Notes: generated by a model from the sequence alone, not told the origin. A stretch of 64,000 nt of DNA from Streptomyces sp. DSM 110735 (GCF_016482685.1 NZ_JACYHF010000001.1:1-64000), one strand, 5' to 3'; counted from the stretch's first letter, positions 6,872 to 16,625 are shown. Program-made: numbers and translations.

Positions 6872-9703
6872 TCAGTCCTCCGTGCCGGAAGTGCCGGACG
6901 ACGCCGTCTTCTTGGCGGCCGCGACGGTCTTCTTCGCCGTGGTCGTCTTCTTGGCGGCGGTCTTCTTCGCCGCCGTCTTCTTGGCGGCGGTCTTCTTCGC
7001 CGGGGCGGTCTTCTTGGCCGTGGCCTTCTTCGCCGTCTTCTTGGCGGGACCCTTGGCCCGCTTCTCGGCGAGCAGTTCGAAGCCGCGCTCCGGGGTGATC
7101 TCCTCCACGCTGTCGCCGGAGCGCAGGGTGGCGTTGGTCTCCCCGTCGGTGACGTAGGGACCGAAGCGACCGTCCTTGACCACGACCGGCTTGCCGGAGA
7201 CCGGGTCGTCGCCCAGCTCCTTCAGCGGCGGCTTGGCGGCGGCCCGGCCGCGCTGCTTGGGCTGGGCGTAGATCGCCAGCGCCTCCTCCAGGGTGATCGT
7301 GAAGATCTGGTCCTCGGAGGTGAGCGAGCGCGAGTCGGTGCCCTTCTTCAGGTACGGGCCGTAGCGGCCGTTCTGCGCGGTGATCTCCACGCCCTCGGCG
7401 TCCGTGCCGACCACGCGGGGCAGCGACATCAGCTTCAGGGCGTCGTCGAGGGTGACCGTGTCGAGCGCCATGGACTTGAAGAGGGATGCCGTGCGCGGCT
7501 TGACCGCGTTCTTGCCGGTCTTCGGGGTGCCCTCGGGGAGCACCTCGGTGACGTAGGGGCCGTAGCGGCCGTCCTTGGCGATGATCTGGTGGCCGGTGAC
7601 CGGGTCGGCGCCCAGCTCGAAGTCGCCGCTGGGCTTGGCCAGCAGCTCCTCGGCCAGCTCGACCGTCAGCTCGTCGGGCGCCAGGTCCTCGGGGACGTCC
7701 GCGCGCTGGTGCTGCTCGGTGTCCTTCTCGCCCCGCTCGATGTACGGGCCGTAGCGGCCCACGCGCAGCACGATGCCGTCGCCGACCGGGAAGGAGGACA
7801 CCTCGCGGGCGTCGATCGCGCCGAGGTCGGTGACCAGTTCCTTGAGACCGCCGAGGTGGTCGCCGTCGCCGTTGCCCGCGTCGGCGGCGGCACCGGAGTC
7901 CTCCAGACCCTCGCCGAAGTAGAAGCGCTTGAGCCACGGCACGGACTGGGCCTCGCCGCGCGCGATGCGGTCGAGGTCGTCCTCCATGCGGGCGGTGAAG
8001 TCGTAGTCGACGAGCCGGCCGAAGTGCTTCTCCAGCAGGTTGACCACGGCGAAGGACAGGAAGGACGGCACGAGGGCGGTGCCCTTCTTGAAGACGTAGC
8101 CGCGGTCCAGGATCGTGCCGATGATCGACGCGTACGTCGACGGGCGACCGATCTCGCGCTCTTCCAGCTCCTTGACCAGGGACGCCTCGGTGTAGCGGGC
8201 CGGAGCCTTGGTGGCGTGGCCGTCGACCGTGATCGCGTCGGCGGCCAGCGGGTCGCCCTCGGCGACCTGGGGCAGCCGCCGCTCGCGGTCGTCCAGCTCC
8301 GCGTTCGGGTCGTCGGCGCCCTCGACGTACGCCTTCAGGAAGCCGTGGAAGGTGATCGTCTTGCCGGAGGCGCTGAACTCGACGTCCCGGCCGTCGGCGG
8401 AGGTGCCGCCGATCCTGACCGTGACGCTGTTGCCGACCGCGTCCTTCATCTGGGAGGCGACGGTGCGCTTCCAGATGAGCTCGTACAGCCGGAACTGGTC
8501 GCCGGTCAGACCGGTCTCGGCGGGCGTGCGGAAGCGGTCGCCGGAGGGGCGGATCGCCTCGTGCGCCTCCTGGGCGTTCTTGACCTTGCCCGCGTAGGTG
8601 CGCGGCTGCGGCGGCAGGTAGTCGGCGCCGTACAGGTGCGTGACCTGCGCACGAGCCGCGGCGACAGCGGTGTCGCTGAGCGTCGTGGAGTCGGTACGCA
8701 TGTACGTGATGTAGCCGTTCTCGTACAGCTTCTGGGCGACCTGCATGGTCGCCTTCGCGCCGAAGCCGAGCTTGCGGCTCGCCTCCTGCTGGAGCGTGGT
8801 CGTACGGAACGGGGCGTACGGCGAGCGGCGGTACGGCTTGGACTCGACCGAGCGCACGGAGAACCGGGTGGTCTCCAGGGCGGCGGCGAGGGCGCGGGCG
8901 TTCGCCTCGTCCAGGTGGAGGGTGTTCGGGCTCTTGAGCTGCCCGAGGGAGTCGAAGTCGCGACCCTGCGCGATCCGGCGCCCGTCGACCGTCTGGAGGC
9001 GGGCGACCAGCGACGACGGGTCGGAGGGGTCACCGGCGCGACCGGTGGCGAAGGTACCGGTCAGGTCCCAGTACTCGGCGGAGCGGAAGGCGATGCGGTC
9101 GCGCTCGCGCTCGACGATGAGCCGGGTGGCCACCGACTGGACCCGGCCCGCCGACAGCTTCGGCATGACCTTCTTCCACAGGACCGGCGAGACCTCGTAG
9201 CCGTACAGGCGGTCGAGGATGCGGCGGGTCTCCTGGGCGTCGACCAGCTTCTTGTTCAGCTCGCGCGGGTTGGCGACGGCCTCGCGGATCGCGTCCTTGG
9301 TGATCTCGTGGAAGACCATCCGCTTGACGGGGATCTTCGGCTTGAGGACTTCCTGGAGGTGCCAGGCGATGGCCTCGCCCTCGCGGTCCTCATCGGTGGC
9401 GAGGAACAGCTCGACGGAGTCCTTCATCAGGTCCCGGAGCTTCTTTACCTGTGCCTTCTTGTCCGCGTTGATGACATAGATCGGCGCGAAGTCGTGGTCC
9501 ACGTCCACACCGAGGCGGCGGACCTCACCGGTGTACTTCTCCGGCACCTCCGCGGCGCCGCTGGGAAGGTCCCGGATGTGCCCGACACTCGCCTCGACTA
9601 CGTAGCCGGGGCCGAGGTAACCCTTGATCGTCTTCGCCTTGGCAGGCGACTCGACGATGACGAGTCGGCGGCCGCCCTGTGCGGTCTCGCTGGTCGGGGA
9701 CAA
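6872..9703 (-). CDS. topA: DNA topoisomerase I (type IA)
   Basis: The enzyme relaxes negative supercoils by transient single-strand cleavage. An upstream ATG at 9847 would add 48 atypical residues. I prefer the TTG at 9703, which has GGAGAG ten bases upstream and gives an N-terminus SPTSETAQGG directly before the conserved Toprim strand RRLVIVESPAKAKTIKGYL; the product is then 943 residues. Toprim occupies the first 130 residues, and the catalytic tyrosine is in YITYMRTDS near residue 334. Zinc fingers are absent, as in other actinobacteria; instead there are four or five C-terminal repeats marked by GRYGPY or GRFGPYV. The last 60 residues are Lys/Ala repeats (AKKTAAKK), a DNA-binding tail known to raise processivity in actinobacterial TopA. 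Confidence 0.95.
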   Translation of the reverse strand: MSPTSETAQGGRRLVIVESPAKAKTIKGYLGPGYVVEASVGHIRDLPSGAAEVPEKYTGEVRRLGVDVDHDFAPIYVINADKKAQVKKLRDLMKDSVELFLATDEDREGEAIAWHLQEVLKPKIPVKRMVFHEITKDAIREAVANPRELNKKLVDAQETRRILDRLYGYEVSPVLWKKVMPKLSAGRVQSVATRLIVERERDRIAFRSAEYWDLTGTFATGRAGDPSDPSSLVARLQTVDGRRIAQGRDFDSLGQLKSPNTLHLDEANARALAAALETTRFSVRSVESKPYRRSPYAPFRTTTLQQEASRKLGFGAKATMQVAQKLYENGYITYMRTDSTTLSDTAVAAARAQVTHLYGADYLPPQPRTYAGKVKNAQEAHEAIRPSGDRFRTPAETGLTGDQFRLYELIWKRTVASQMKDAVGNSVTVRIGGTSADGRDVEFSASGKTITFHGFLKAYVEGADDPNAELDDRERRLPQVAEGDPLAADAITVDGHATKAPARYTEASLVKELEEREIGRPSTYASIIGTILDRGYVFKKGTALVPSFLSFAVVNLLEKHFGRLVDYDFTARMEDDLDRIARGEAQSVPWLKRFYFGEGLEDSGAAADAGNGDGDHLGGLKELVTDLGAIDAREVSSFPVGDGIVLRVGRYGPYIERGEKDTEQHQRADVPEDLAPDELTVELAEELLAKPSGDFELGADPVTGHQIIAKDGRYGPYVTEVLPEGTPKTGKNAVKPRTASLFKSMALDTVTLDDALKLMSLPRVVGTDAEGVEITAQNGRYGPYLKKGTDSRSLTSEDQIFTITLEEALAIYAQPKQRGRAAAKPPLKELGDDPVSGKPVVVKDGRFGPYVTDGETNATLRSGDSVEEITPERGFELLAEKRAKGPAKKTAKKATAKKTAPAKKTAAKKTAAKKTAAKKTTTAKKTVAAAKKTASSGTSGTED

Positions 9704-9940
9704 CTTCGCTCTTCTCTCCGGTCGACGCTGTGGCCTCCCCAGGGGCTTGGTCCCGGGGTCGCGGCGTGCTTCTGGCACGTGTGACGCTGCGGAGTGTGAC
9801 GGTACATCCCGCCCCCGTGTCAAACGGGAAAAGCCCACAACGGCCACTCGAACGGTAACCCGACTACCGGCATTCCTGCCGCCCGGAGTGCCCGGCAGGT
9901 CCGTGGCCCGCGTCCGGAGCGCGATGCTCCGCCCCGGATG

Positions 9941-10138
9941 TCAGAGACGAGTGAGGCAGTACGCGGCGAGTCCGAGCGCCACGGCTCCGCCGACCGCGGC
10001 GAGGCTCGCCGACAGGGTCTGCCCGACCCCCTGGGCGACCGGTTCCCCCCGCCGCACCCGGACCCCGGTCCACACCAGCAGACCCCCTCCGAACAGCGCG
10101 AACACCACTCCCGCGAACACCGCCGGACCGCTCTCCAT
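9941..10138 (-). CDS. Small two-helix membrane protein
   Basis: This 65-residue protein starts at the ATG MESGPAVFAG. A longer frame from 10267 adds a Pro/Arg-rich stretch that does not look coded. Residues about 5-27 and 42-62 form two hydrophobic helices (FAGVVFALFGGGLLVW and LAAVGGAVALGLAAY) joined by a basic, polar loop (RVRRGEP). It lies between topA and the methyltransferase on the same strand. No family is recognised; a small inner-membrane protein of unknown role is all that can be said. The Shine-Dalgarno is weak (purine-rich GAGAGG 11-16 bases upstream). Confidence 0.6.
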   Translation of the reverse strand: MESGPAVFAGVVFALFGGGLLVWTGVRVRRGEPVAQGVGQTLSASLAAVGGAVALGLAAYCLTRL

Positions 10139-10388
10139 GCCCCGCCCGCCCCTCTCTTCCCGCTTCTGCCTGCTTCGGCGCGGGGAGCGTGCCACGGGCG
10201 ATCGACAGGGGGGCGACATCCGGGTGAACGGCGGACTCCGCCGGACCGGGACGAGGGCGCAGGGCACGTCTTTCCGGCCGTTCTCCCGCCGGTTTCCGGC
10301 GCGCGGCGCGGAGCCCCCGGCGTACGGCGAAGATCGGGTGGCGGTTACGCAGGCGCGGCGAGGGCGGCTACGGCAGCCGTACCCGCCC

Positions 10389-10438
10389 TTTCCGTGCCGG
10401 TCGTTCCGTGTCGGTCAGCCTTTCCGTGCCGGTCAGCC
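10389..10438. repeat. Three short tandem repeats at the 3' end of the methyltransferase gene
   Basis: Three near-identical units of 15-18 bp occur at 10389-10403, 10404-10420 and 10421-10438, each reading close to TTTCCGTGCCGGTCAGCC. The last one overlaps the methyltransferase stop codon. They probably arose by slippage; no clear hairpin forms within a unit. Confidence 0.6.
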
Positions 10439-11965
10439 GACCTGTTCGCCGACCGGTTCCAGGAAGCCCTGCTCCACCAGCAGCCGGATCTGGGCCGGGG
10501 TGCGGTCGCGCAGGGCGACCGGGTCCTCGCCGACGAGCTGGGCGATGGCGTCCAGGATGCGACCGGCGCTCAGCGTGCCGTCGCACACGCCCGCGAAGCC
10601 CGCGCCGATGGTGTCGACCTTGGTGGCACGGCACATGCCCCGGTGCTGACGGAGCACCACATGCTCGGGGTCCTCGGCACCGGGGAGCCCGACCTGTTCC
10701 TGGACCACCTCGGCGGCGAGCCTGAAGTGCCCCTCCAGCAAAGCCGCGTCGTCGTGCTCGCGCAGATGGGCGACGCGCTCGAAGTGGGCGCGGATCGCGT
10801 CGCCGAGGGGCTGTTCGACCGCGTGCGGCCACTCCTCCACGACAATGGACGGCTCGGCCGCCGAGGTCTTGCGCAGGGTGATCCAGCCGAAGCCGATCCC
10901 CTTGACCTTGCGCGCCTCGAACTCGTCGAGCCAGGCGTCGTACCGCGCCTGATACTCCGCCGGGTCCTCGCGGTGGTCCCCGGCGTCCCGCAGCCACAGC
11001 TCGGCGTACTGCGTGACGTCCTGCGTCTCGCGCTGCACGATCCACGCGTCGCACCCGCGCGGCACCCACGACCTGAGCCGCTCCTGCCAGTCCTCCCCCT
11101 CCACGTGCTGCCAGTTGGCGAGGAACTGCGCGAACCCGCCCTCGTTCAGCCGCTCCCCCGCCTGCTGAACGAGCGTGCGGCACAGATCGTCCCCGCTCAT
11201 CCCGCCGTCGCGGTAGGTGAGGCGGGCGCCGGGCGAGATGACGAAGGGCGGGTTGGAGACGATCAGGTCGAACGTCTCGTCCTGGCACACCGGTTCGAAC
11301 AGCGAGCCCTCGCGCAGATCGGCGGCGGGCGCGCCGGAGAGCGCGAGGGTGAGCGCGGTGATGTGCAGGGCGCGCGGGTTGAGGTCGGTGGCGGTCACGC
11401 GCGTGGCGTGCTGGGCGGCGTGCAGCGCCTGGATGCCGGAGCCGGTGCCGAGGTCGAGCGCGGAACCGACGGGCGTGCGCACGGTGATCCCGGCCAGCGT
11501 CGTGGAGGCGCCGCCCACCCCGAGGACGACGTTCTCGGCGCGCTGTCCGATGCCGCCCGCGCCGCCGACCGCGCAGCCGAGGTCGGACACGATGAACCAG
11601 TCCTCGCCGTCGGGACCGCCGTACGGCCGTACGTCCACCGTCGCGGCCACCTCGTCGTCACCCACCCGGGTGAGCCAGCCCGCGTCCACCGCGTCGTCGA
11701 CGGGGAGGACGCCGGTCAGGCGCGCGGACGGCACCGGCTGCTGGAGCAGGAAGAGCCGCACCAGCGCCTCCAGCGGCGTGTCGCCACGGGTCGCCCGGAG
11801 CGCGGGCACGGTCTCGCTGCGGGCCAGCGCCGCGTACGCGGGGGCGCCGAGCAGGTCGAGCAGACCGTCGGCGGTGAAGGAGGCGGCGAGCAGGGCGTCG
11901 CGCAGCAGGGCGGTGGTGCCGGGTCGGTCGGCGGCGGGCAGGGGAGCGGAGCCGGTGTCAGTCAC
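10433..11965 (-). CDS. SAM-dependent methyltransferase, RsmC/HemK-like
   Basis: This 510-residue protein has a central Rossmann methyltransferase domain of the small (MTS) class. Motif I is ALDLGTGSGIQAL near residue 168, followed by TDLNPRAL, and motif IV is VSNPPFVISPG near residue 230. The N/D-PP-Y/F motif marks enzymes that methylate amino groups of nucleobases or glutamine. An N-terminal helical domain of about 160 residues and a C-terminal domain of about 200 residues flank it, an arrangement common in actinobacterial proteins of unknown target. A guanine in rRNA or a glutamine in a release factor are the obvious possibilities. The ATG start at 11965 gives a hydrophilic N-terminus MTDTGSAPLP. 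Its partner genes give no clue. Confidence 0.82.
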   Translation of the reverse strand: MTDTGSAPLPAADRPGTTALLRDALLAASFTADGLLDLLGAPAYAALARSETVPALRATRGDTPLEALVRLFLLQQPVPSARLTGVLPVDDAVDAGWLTRVGDDEVAATVDVRPYGGPDGEDWFIVSDLGCAVGGAGGIGQRAENVVLGVGGASTTLAGITVRTPVGSALDLGTGSGIQALHAAQHATRVTATDLNPRALHITALTLALSGAPAADLREGSLFEPVCQDETFDLIVSNPPFVISPGARLTYRDGGMSGDDLCRTLVQQAGERLNEGGFAQFLANWQHVEGEDWQERLRSWVPRGCDAWIVQRETQDVTQYAELWLRDAGDHREDPAEYQARYDAWLDEFEARKVKGIGFGWITLRKTSAAEPSIVVEEWPHAVEQPLGDAIRAHFERVAHLREHDDAALLEGHFRLAAEVVQEQVGLPGAEDPEHVVLRQHRGMCRATKVDTIGAGFAGVCDGTLSAGRILDAIAQLVGEDPVALRDRTPAQIRLLVEQGFLEPVGEQVG

Positions 11966-12098
11966 GTCCCCATTGTGGCCCGCCGCGCCGGGGTGACCGG
12001 TGTCGCCCGGCCGGGGCGGCCGGGCAGCGGGCGGGGCGCCGGGCGGCGGACGGCGGGCTTGAGCGGCTTCGCCGCGCGCCCGGCCCAGGCGGGTGCCG

Positions 12099-12695
12099 TC
12101 AGCCCGCCTGCGCGGGTGCCGACGCCGAGCCCGACGCCTTGCAGCTCGGCTGCTCCGCGATCGCCTCGCGGACGTCGCCCTGCTCCAGGCGCTTGAGCGC
12201 CTCGGTGCCGCTGTCGCTCTGCCGGCCGATCGCCTTGGTGCGGTCGGCGACGTCGTGCAGACCCTTGGCGAACTCGCCCTGGTCCTTGGTGTCCAGGTCG
12301 TCGACCTTCTTCTTCAGGTCGGCGTACGACGTGGAGAGGTCGTTGAGGTTCTTCACCGCGTCCTGCTGGCGCTTGGCGCCGTCCTGGACGCCGGGGGGCG
12401 CACCGGCGTGGCTGATGGCGTCGGCGATCGCCTTGTAGCCCTCGGACATGTCCTGGAACGCCTGGGCGTAGGTCTCCTTGGCGTCCTTCGGCGCGAGGTC
12501 GCTGTCGGAGGCGATCTTCGCGATGGACGCGTTGGCGGCGCTGATCTTCTTGTCCTGAGCGGGTACGGCGTCGCACACCGACTTGGCCCAGACCCCCAGC
12601 TTGGGGTCGGGTCCCTCGCTCTTGCCGCCGCATCCGGTCAGCGCGACTATGAGTACCGCACCGCCGGACAGTGCGGCCGCGAGCTTCTTGTTCAC
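12099..12695 (-). CDS. Secreted lipoprotein of unknown function
   Basis: The start is the GTG at 12695 (VNKKLAAALSGG), preceded by AAGGGA about ten bases upstream. It gives a 198-residue precursor with a textbook lipoprotein signal: Lys-Lys, a hydrophobic core (LIVALTGC) and the lipobox cysteine near residue 22. The mature part is predicted helical, polar and nearly without aromatic residues. It includes a run of Lys/Asp/Leu heptad-like segments (DLKKKVDDLDTKDQ) and a cysteine in EQPSCKAS near the end, with another in KSVCDAVP, possibly a disulfide pair. It is probably displayed on the outer face of the membrane. No enzymatic motif is visible. Confidence 0.8.
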   Translation of the reverse strand: MNKKLAAALSGGAVLIVALTGCGGKSEGPDPKLGVWAKSVCDAVPAQDKKISAANASIAKIASDSDLAPKDAKETYAQAFQDMSEGYKAIADAISHAGAPPGVQDGAKRQQDAVKNLNDLSTSYADLKKKVDDLDTKDQGEFAKGLHDVADRTKAIGRQSDSGTEALKRLEQGDVREAIAEQPSCKASGSASAPAQAG

Positions 12696-12909
12696 AGGAT
12701 CGGTCCCTTCCCTGGCTCTCGGCCCCCGGAATCTACACGCCGGACCACACCTTCCCCCTGGCGAACGCCCTCTACGTCGGCTTTTGTCATGCTTCGCACC
12801 GCAGGAGAGAAGGCTCACGGCGTGCGGCTGCCCACAGGAAACGTGCGGGCGCCCACAGGAAAGCGCGGGTGCCCCGCAGGACCGGGGAGCGCGCCGTCCC
12901 CCGACACGA

Positions 12910-12945
12910 CGGGCGGGCGGTACGTCAGCGCGTACCGCCCGCCCG
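12910..12945 (-). terminator. Terminator of hppA
   Basis: A perfect 15-bp stem (12910-12924 with 12931-12945) has a 6-nt loop and ends 28 bases past the hppA stop. On its other side, 12826-12876 holds about two and a half copies of a 20-bp direct repeat built on CCCACAGGAAA. Confidence 0.85.
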
Positions 12946-12973
12946 CCCGTTGACCGGGCTGTTCCCGCGCCGC

Positions 12974-15382
12974 CTACGAAACGACCGCCGGAGGTGTCGA
13001 GTTGGATATCTCGCCCTCGTCCTCGTCGTCCCCGTCGCCCACCGCGATGCCGCGCCGCTTGGACACGTACACCGCGACGACGATCACCGCGAGCGCGAGC
13101 ACCGCGACCACGACCCGTACGGCCGGGCTCTTGTCCGCGCCGTAGGAGAACTTGATCACCGCGGGCGCGATGAGCAGCGAGACCAGGTTCATGACCTTCA
13201 GCAGGGGGTTGATGGCCGGACCCGCCGTGTCCTTGAAGGGGTCGCCCACCGTGTCGCCGATCACCGTGGCCGCGTGCGCCTCGCTGCCCTTGCCGCCGTG
13301 ATGACCGTCCTCCACGAGCTTCTTGGCGTTGTCCCAGGCGCCGCCGGAGTTGGCGAGGAACACCGCCATGAGGGTGCCCGCGCCGATGGCGCCCGCGAGA
13401 TAGGCGCCGAGCGCGCCGACGCCGAGGGTGAACCCGATGAAGATCGGCGCCATGACGGCGAGCAGTCCCGGCGTGGCCAGCTCCCGCAGCGCGTCCTTGG
13501 TACAGATGTCGACGACGCGGCCGTACTCCGGTTTCTGCGTGAAGTTCATGATCCCGGGCTTCTCGCGGAACTGCCGCCGCACCTCGTAGACCACCGAACC
13601 GGCGGACCGGGACACGGCGCTGATGGCGAGTCCGGAGAAGAGGAAGACGACCGCCGCGCCCGCGATCAGACCGACGAGGTTGTTGGGCTGGGAGATGTCC
13701 ATGGACAGCGTGAGCGGCGAGCCGGGTCCGCTCAGCCTCTCCCCCACGTCCCGCACGTTGGTGGTGATCGCGTCCCGGTACGACCCGAAGAGCGCCGATG
13801 CCGCGAGGACGGCGGTGGCGATCGCGATGCCCTTGGTGATCGCCTTGGTGGTGTTGCCGACCGCGTCGAGGTCGGTGAGCACCTGGGCGCCCGCGCCCTC
13901 GACGTCGCCGGACATCTCGGCGATGCCCTGCGCGTTGTCGGAGACCGGACCGAAGGTGTCCATGGCGACGATCACACCGACCGTGGTGAGCAGCCCGGTA
14001 CCGGCCAGCGCGACCGCGAACAGCGCGAGCATGATCGACGTACCGCCGAGCAGGAACGCGCCGTACACGCTCAGCGCGATCAGCAGCGCGGTGTACACCG
14101 CCGATTCCAGACCGATGGAGATGCCGGAGAGCACGACGGTGGCCGGACCGGTGAGCGAGGTCTTGCCGATGTCGCGCACCGGGCGGCGCGTGGTCTCGGT
14201 GAAGTAGCCGGTGAGCTGCTGGATGACGGCGGCGAGCAGGATGCCGATGGCCACCGCGACCACCGCGAGGATGCGCGGGTCGCCGTCCTTGGCGCGGATC
14301 GCGACGTCGGTGACGCCCTTCAGGTCCGCGTAGCGGGAGGGGAGGTAGGTGAAGACGGCGGCGGCGACGAGCGCCAGGGAGATCACCGCCGAGATGAAGA
14401 AACCCCGGTTGATCGCGCTCATGCCGCTGCGGTCGGCGCGGCGCGGGGCGACCGCGAAGATGCCGATCATGGCGGTGACCACGCCGATGGCGGGCACCAG
14501 CAGCGGGAAGGCGAGACCGGCGTCCCCGAAGGCGGTCTTGCCGAGGATCAGCGCGGCGACCAGGGTGACGGCGTAGGACTCGAAGAGGTCGGCGGCCATG
14601 CCCGCGCAGTCGCCGACGTTGTCGCCCACGTTGTCCGCGATGGTCGCGGCGTTGCGCGGGTCGTCCTCCGGGATGCCCTGCTCGACCTTGCCGACCAGGT
14701 CGGCGCCCACGTCGGCGGCTTTGGTGAAGATGCCGCCGCCCACGCGCATGAACATCGCGATGAGCGCGGCGCCGAGGCCGAAGCCCTCCAGCACCTTGGG
14801 CGCGTCGGCCGCGTAGACCAGCACCACGCAGGAGGCGCCGAGCAGACCGAGACCGACGGTGAACATGCCGACGACACCGCCCGTGCGAAATGCGATCTTC
14901 ATCGCCGTGTGCGATACGACGGTGAGATCCTTTTCCGGTTCACCCCGCGCGGGAGTGGCCCGCCGGGCTGCCGCGGCGACGCGCACATTGCTGCGTACGG
15001 CGAGCCACATGCCGATATATCCGGTGGCCGCGGAGAACACCGCGCCGATCAGGAAGAACACGGATCGTCCGGCCCGCTGATTCCAGTCGTCGGCGGGCAG
15101 CAGCAGGAGCAGGAAGAAGACGACCACGGCGAATACGGCGAGTGTGCGCAACTGCCGTGCGAGATACGCCTTGGCGCCTTCCTGGACCGCCTCCGCGATC
15201 TGTTTCATCGAGTCGGTGCCCTCGTCGGCGGCCAGCACCTGGCGCACCAGGATGCCCGCGACCACGAGCGCGGCCACGGCGACGGCCGCGATCACCGCGA
15301 CCATGATCCGGTTGTCGTCGGTCAGGACCGCTGCCGCGAGGGGTATGGAGTGTTCCGGCTGAGGGAGGGAAAGCCCCGCCAT
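12974..15382 (-). CDS. hppA: Membrane proton-pumping pyrophosphatase, K+-independent type
   Basis: This 802-residue integral membrane protein with about sixteen helices couples hydrolysis of pyrophosphate to proton export. The acidic catalytic loops are present: the EDDPRN-ATIADNVGDNVGDC stretch near residues 230-250, and repeated VGDTVGDPFKD-type motifs near the end. In the loop NTTKAITKG the position that is Ala in potassium-dependent enzymes is Lys, which places it in the potassium-independent proton-pump class. The Shine-Dalgarno AAGGAGGACGA lies directly before the ATG and is near-perfect, suggesting strong expression. The C-terminus is acidic (GDGDDEDEGE). It is monocistronic, with a strong terminator. 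Confidence 0.96.
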   Translation of the reverse strand: MAGLSLPQPEHSIPLAAAVLTDDNRIMVAVIAAVAVAALVVAGILVRQVLAADEGTDSMKQIAEAVQEGAKAYLARQLRTLAVFAVVVFFLLLLLPADDWNQRAGRSVFFLIGAVFSAATGYIGMWLAVRSNVRVAAAARRATPARGEPEKDLTVVSHTAMKIAFRTGGVVGMFTVGLGLLGASCVVLVYAADAPKVLEGFGLGAALIAMFMRVGGGIFTKAADVGADLVGKVEQGIPEDDPRNAATIADNVGDNVGDCAGMAADLFESYAVTLVAALILGKTAFGDAGLAFPLLVPAIGVVTAMIGIFAVAPRRADRSGMSAINRGFFISAVISLALVAAAVFTYLPSRYADLKGVTDVAIRAKDGDPRILAVVAVAIGILLAAVIQQLTGYFTETTRRPVRDIGKTSLTGPATVVLSGISIGLESAVYTALLIALSVYGAFLLGGTSIMLALFAVALAGTGLLTTVGVIVAMDTFGPVSDNAQGIAEMSGDVEGAGAQVLTDLDAVGNTTKAITKGIAIATAVLAASALFGSYRDAITTNVRDVGERLSGPGSPLTLSMDISQPNNLVGLIAGAAVVFLFSGLAISAVSRSAGSVVYEVRRQFREKPGIMNFTQKPEYGRVVDICTKDALRELATPGLLAVMAPIFIGFTLGVGALGAYLAGAIGAGTLMAVFLANSGGAWDNAKKLVEDGHHGGKGSEAHAATVIGDTVGDPFKDTAGPAINPLLKVMNLVSLLIAPAVIKFSYGADKSPAVRVVVAVLALAVIVVAVYVSKRRGIAVGDGDDEDEGEISNSTPPAVVS

Positions 15383-15693
15383 TCGTCCTCCTTGAGGCTT
15401 GGGCTGAGCTCGTAATGATCAGCACAGGGCACGGTAAACAGAATTGCCCGGCACAAGGTCTTTAGCAAATGATCGGGACCGGAACAAGGACCGAGAACCC
15501 GAACGGCGTAATAGCGCTGAGGCATTTCCGGGCGCGTTCGGCGAAGGGGGTTTCTTGATCAGAATTACTCGTGAATTCCTTCACGAATTCCGGGGCGGCG
15601 CGCGGAGGTGGCGCGAGCGGGGCGCGGGCAGCACGAAGGGCCCTGCTCGGCAGGGCCCTGGGTGGTGGTGCGGGTGCGGCGGAGGGGGTGGGG
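15383..15693. other. Intergenic region: hppA promoter area and anti-sigma gene terminator
   Basis: No credible gene lies in these 311 bases. The part next to hppA (15400-15580) is the most A/T-rich stretch nearby and should hold the hppA promoter. At 15575-15590 a small hairpin CGTGAA/TTCACG sits beside a repeated GAATTCC. At 15637-15659 a perfect 10-bp stem with a 3-nt loop is the likely terminator of the anti-sigma gene that ends at 15694. Confidence 0.55.
15637..15659 (-). terminator. Terminator of the anti-sigma kinase gene
   Basis: Perfect 10-bp stem (15637-15646 with 15650-15659) with loop TCG, followed on the minus strand by TTCGTG. It lies 34 bases past the stop at 15694. Confidence 0.8.
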
Positions 15694-16131
15694 TCAGAGG
15701 AGCTGGGTGACCGGGGGGACCGTCGGCCAGGACATGCGGATCAGACCGCCGTCCGGACCGGTGGTGACCTTGACGTCGTCCACGAGACCACTGATGACCG
15801 CGAGGCCCATCTCGTCCTCCTCGGCCTCCACGTCCGCGTCGGACGCGGGACCGCCCGCCACCCGCTCGGCGGCGACCGCGTGCGGGGCTTCGTCGCCGAC
15901 CTCGATGGAGAACAGCTTCTCCTCCTCGATCAGCGCGACCTTCACCGGCGCGGTGATGCCCCCGCTCTGATGCAGCCCGACGGCGCGGGAGCACGCCTCG
16001 CCCACGGCGAGCCGGACCTCGTCCAGCACGGCCTCGTCCACTCCGGCCCGGCGCGCCACCGCTGCCGCCACCAGACGGGCGGTACGGACGTGCTCGGGCA
16101 GCGCGCTGAAGCGGAGTTCGACGGTGGCCAT
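15694..16131 (-). CDS. Anti-sigma factor kinase, SpoIIAB/RsbW-like partner of BldG
   Basis: This 145-residue protein has the GHKL-type serine kinase fold of anti-sigma factors. The N box is LDEVRLAVGEACSRAV near residues 36-51, with Glu-Ala-Cys where many have Glu-xx-Asn. The G box is EDEMGLAVISGLVDDV near residues 105-120. Such proteins bind a sigma factor and phosphorylate an antagonist. Its position immediately downstream of bldG on the same strand, 152 bases away, is the conserved arrangement in which this protein is BldG's cognate partner (S. coelicolor SCO3548, from memory). The loop between the boxes is acidic and unusually long (SDADVEAEED), so nucleotide binding may be modified. Confidence 0.9.
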   Translation of the reverse strand: MATVELRFSALPEHVRTARLVAAAVARRAGVDEAVLDEVRLAVGEACSRAVGLHQSGGITAPVKVALIEEEKLFSIEVGDEAPHAVAAERVAGGPASDADVEAEEDEMGLAVISGLVDDVKVTTGPDGGLIRMSWPTVPPVTQLL

Positions 16132-16283
16132 GCATCCCCCTCGCGACTAACGGGCGTGCGATACGGGGGCGGGGCAGCCGAAAGCCCGCACCCCACGTCG
16201 TACTTCTGTGCCCCGGCACACGGCACGGGACAGGACCGTCCAGGTCCGGGCCACGGGGCCCGGACTCGGCGAACGGTCCGGAA

Positions 16284-16625
16284 TCAGTCGGTGGCCTCCA
16301 CCGCTTCCTCGACCGAGGTGTGAATCGGGAACACCTTGGTGAGACCGGTGATGCGGAAGATCTTCAGGATGCGCTCCTGGTTGCACACCAGGCGCAGCGA
16401 GCCCTCGTGGGCACGCACCCGCTTCAGGCCACCGACCAGTACGCCGAGACCGGTGGAGTCGAGGAAGTCCACGCCCTCCATGTCGACGACGAGGTGGAAA
16501 TTCCCGTCGTTCACCAGCTCGACCAACTGCTCGCGCAGCTTGGGCGCGGTATACACATCGATTTCGCCACCGACCTCGACGACCGTGCGATCGCCGACGG
16601 TACGGGTCGACAGGGACAGGTCCAC
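16284..16625 (-). CDS. bldG: Anti-anti-sigma factor BldG (STAS domain)
   Basis: At exactly 113 residues, this has the length and sequence features of BldG, the anti-sigma antagonist needed for aerial hyphae and antibiotic production in Streptomyces. It is a single STAS domain. The phosphorylated serine is Ser57 in [13 protein letters not shown], and the preceding strand [10 protein letters not shown] is typical. Unphosphorylated BldG binds its anti-sigma partners and so frees sigma factors for development and stress response. The partner kinase gene follows on the same strand. The upstream region (16626-16707) is shared with the divergent helicase gene. Confidence 0.97.
   Translation of the reverse strand: MDLSLSTRTVGDRTVVEVGGEIDVYTAPKLREQLVELVNDGNFHLVVDMEGVDFLDSTGLGVLVGGLKRVRAHEGSLRLVCNQERILKIFRITGLTKVFPIHTSVEEAVEATD

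Noticed and set aside
6890..7060. Regular repeats resembling a short-repeat array
   Set aside because: These are AAG/GCC codon repeats of the topA Lys/Ala tail, in frame and coding. There are no unique spacers, so it is not CRISPR.
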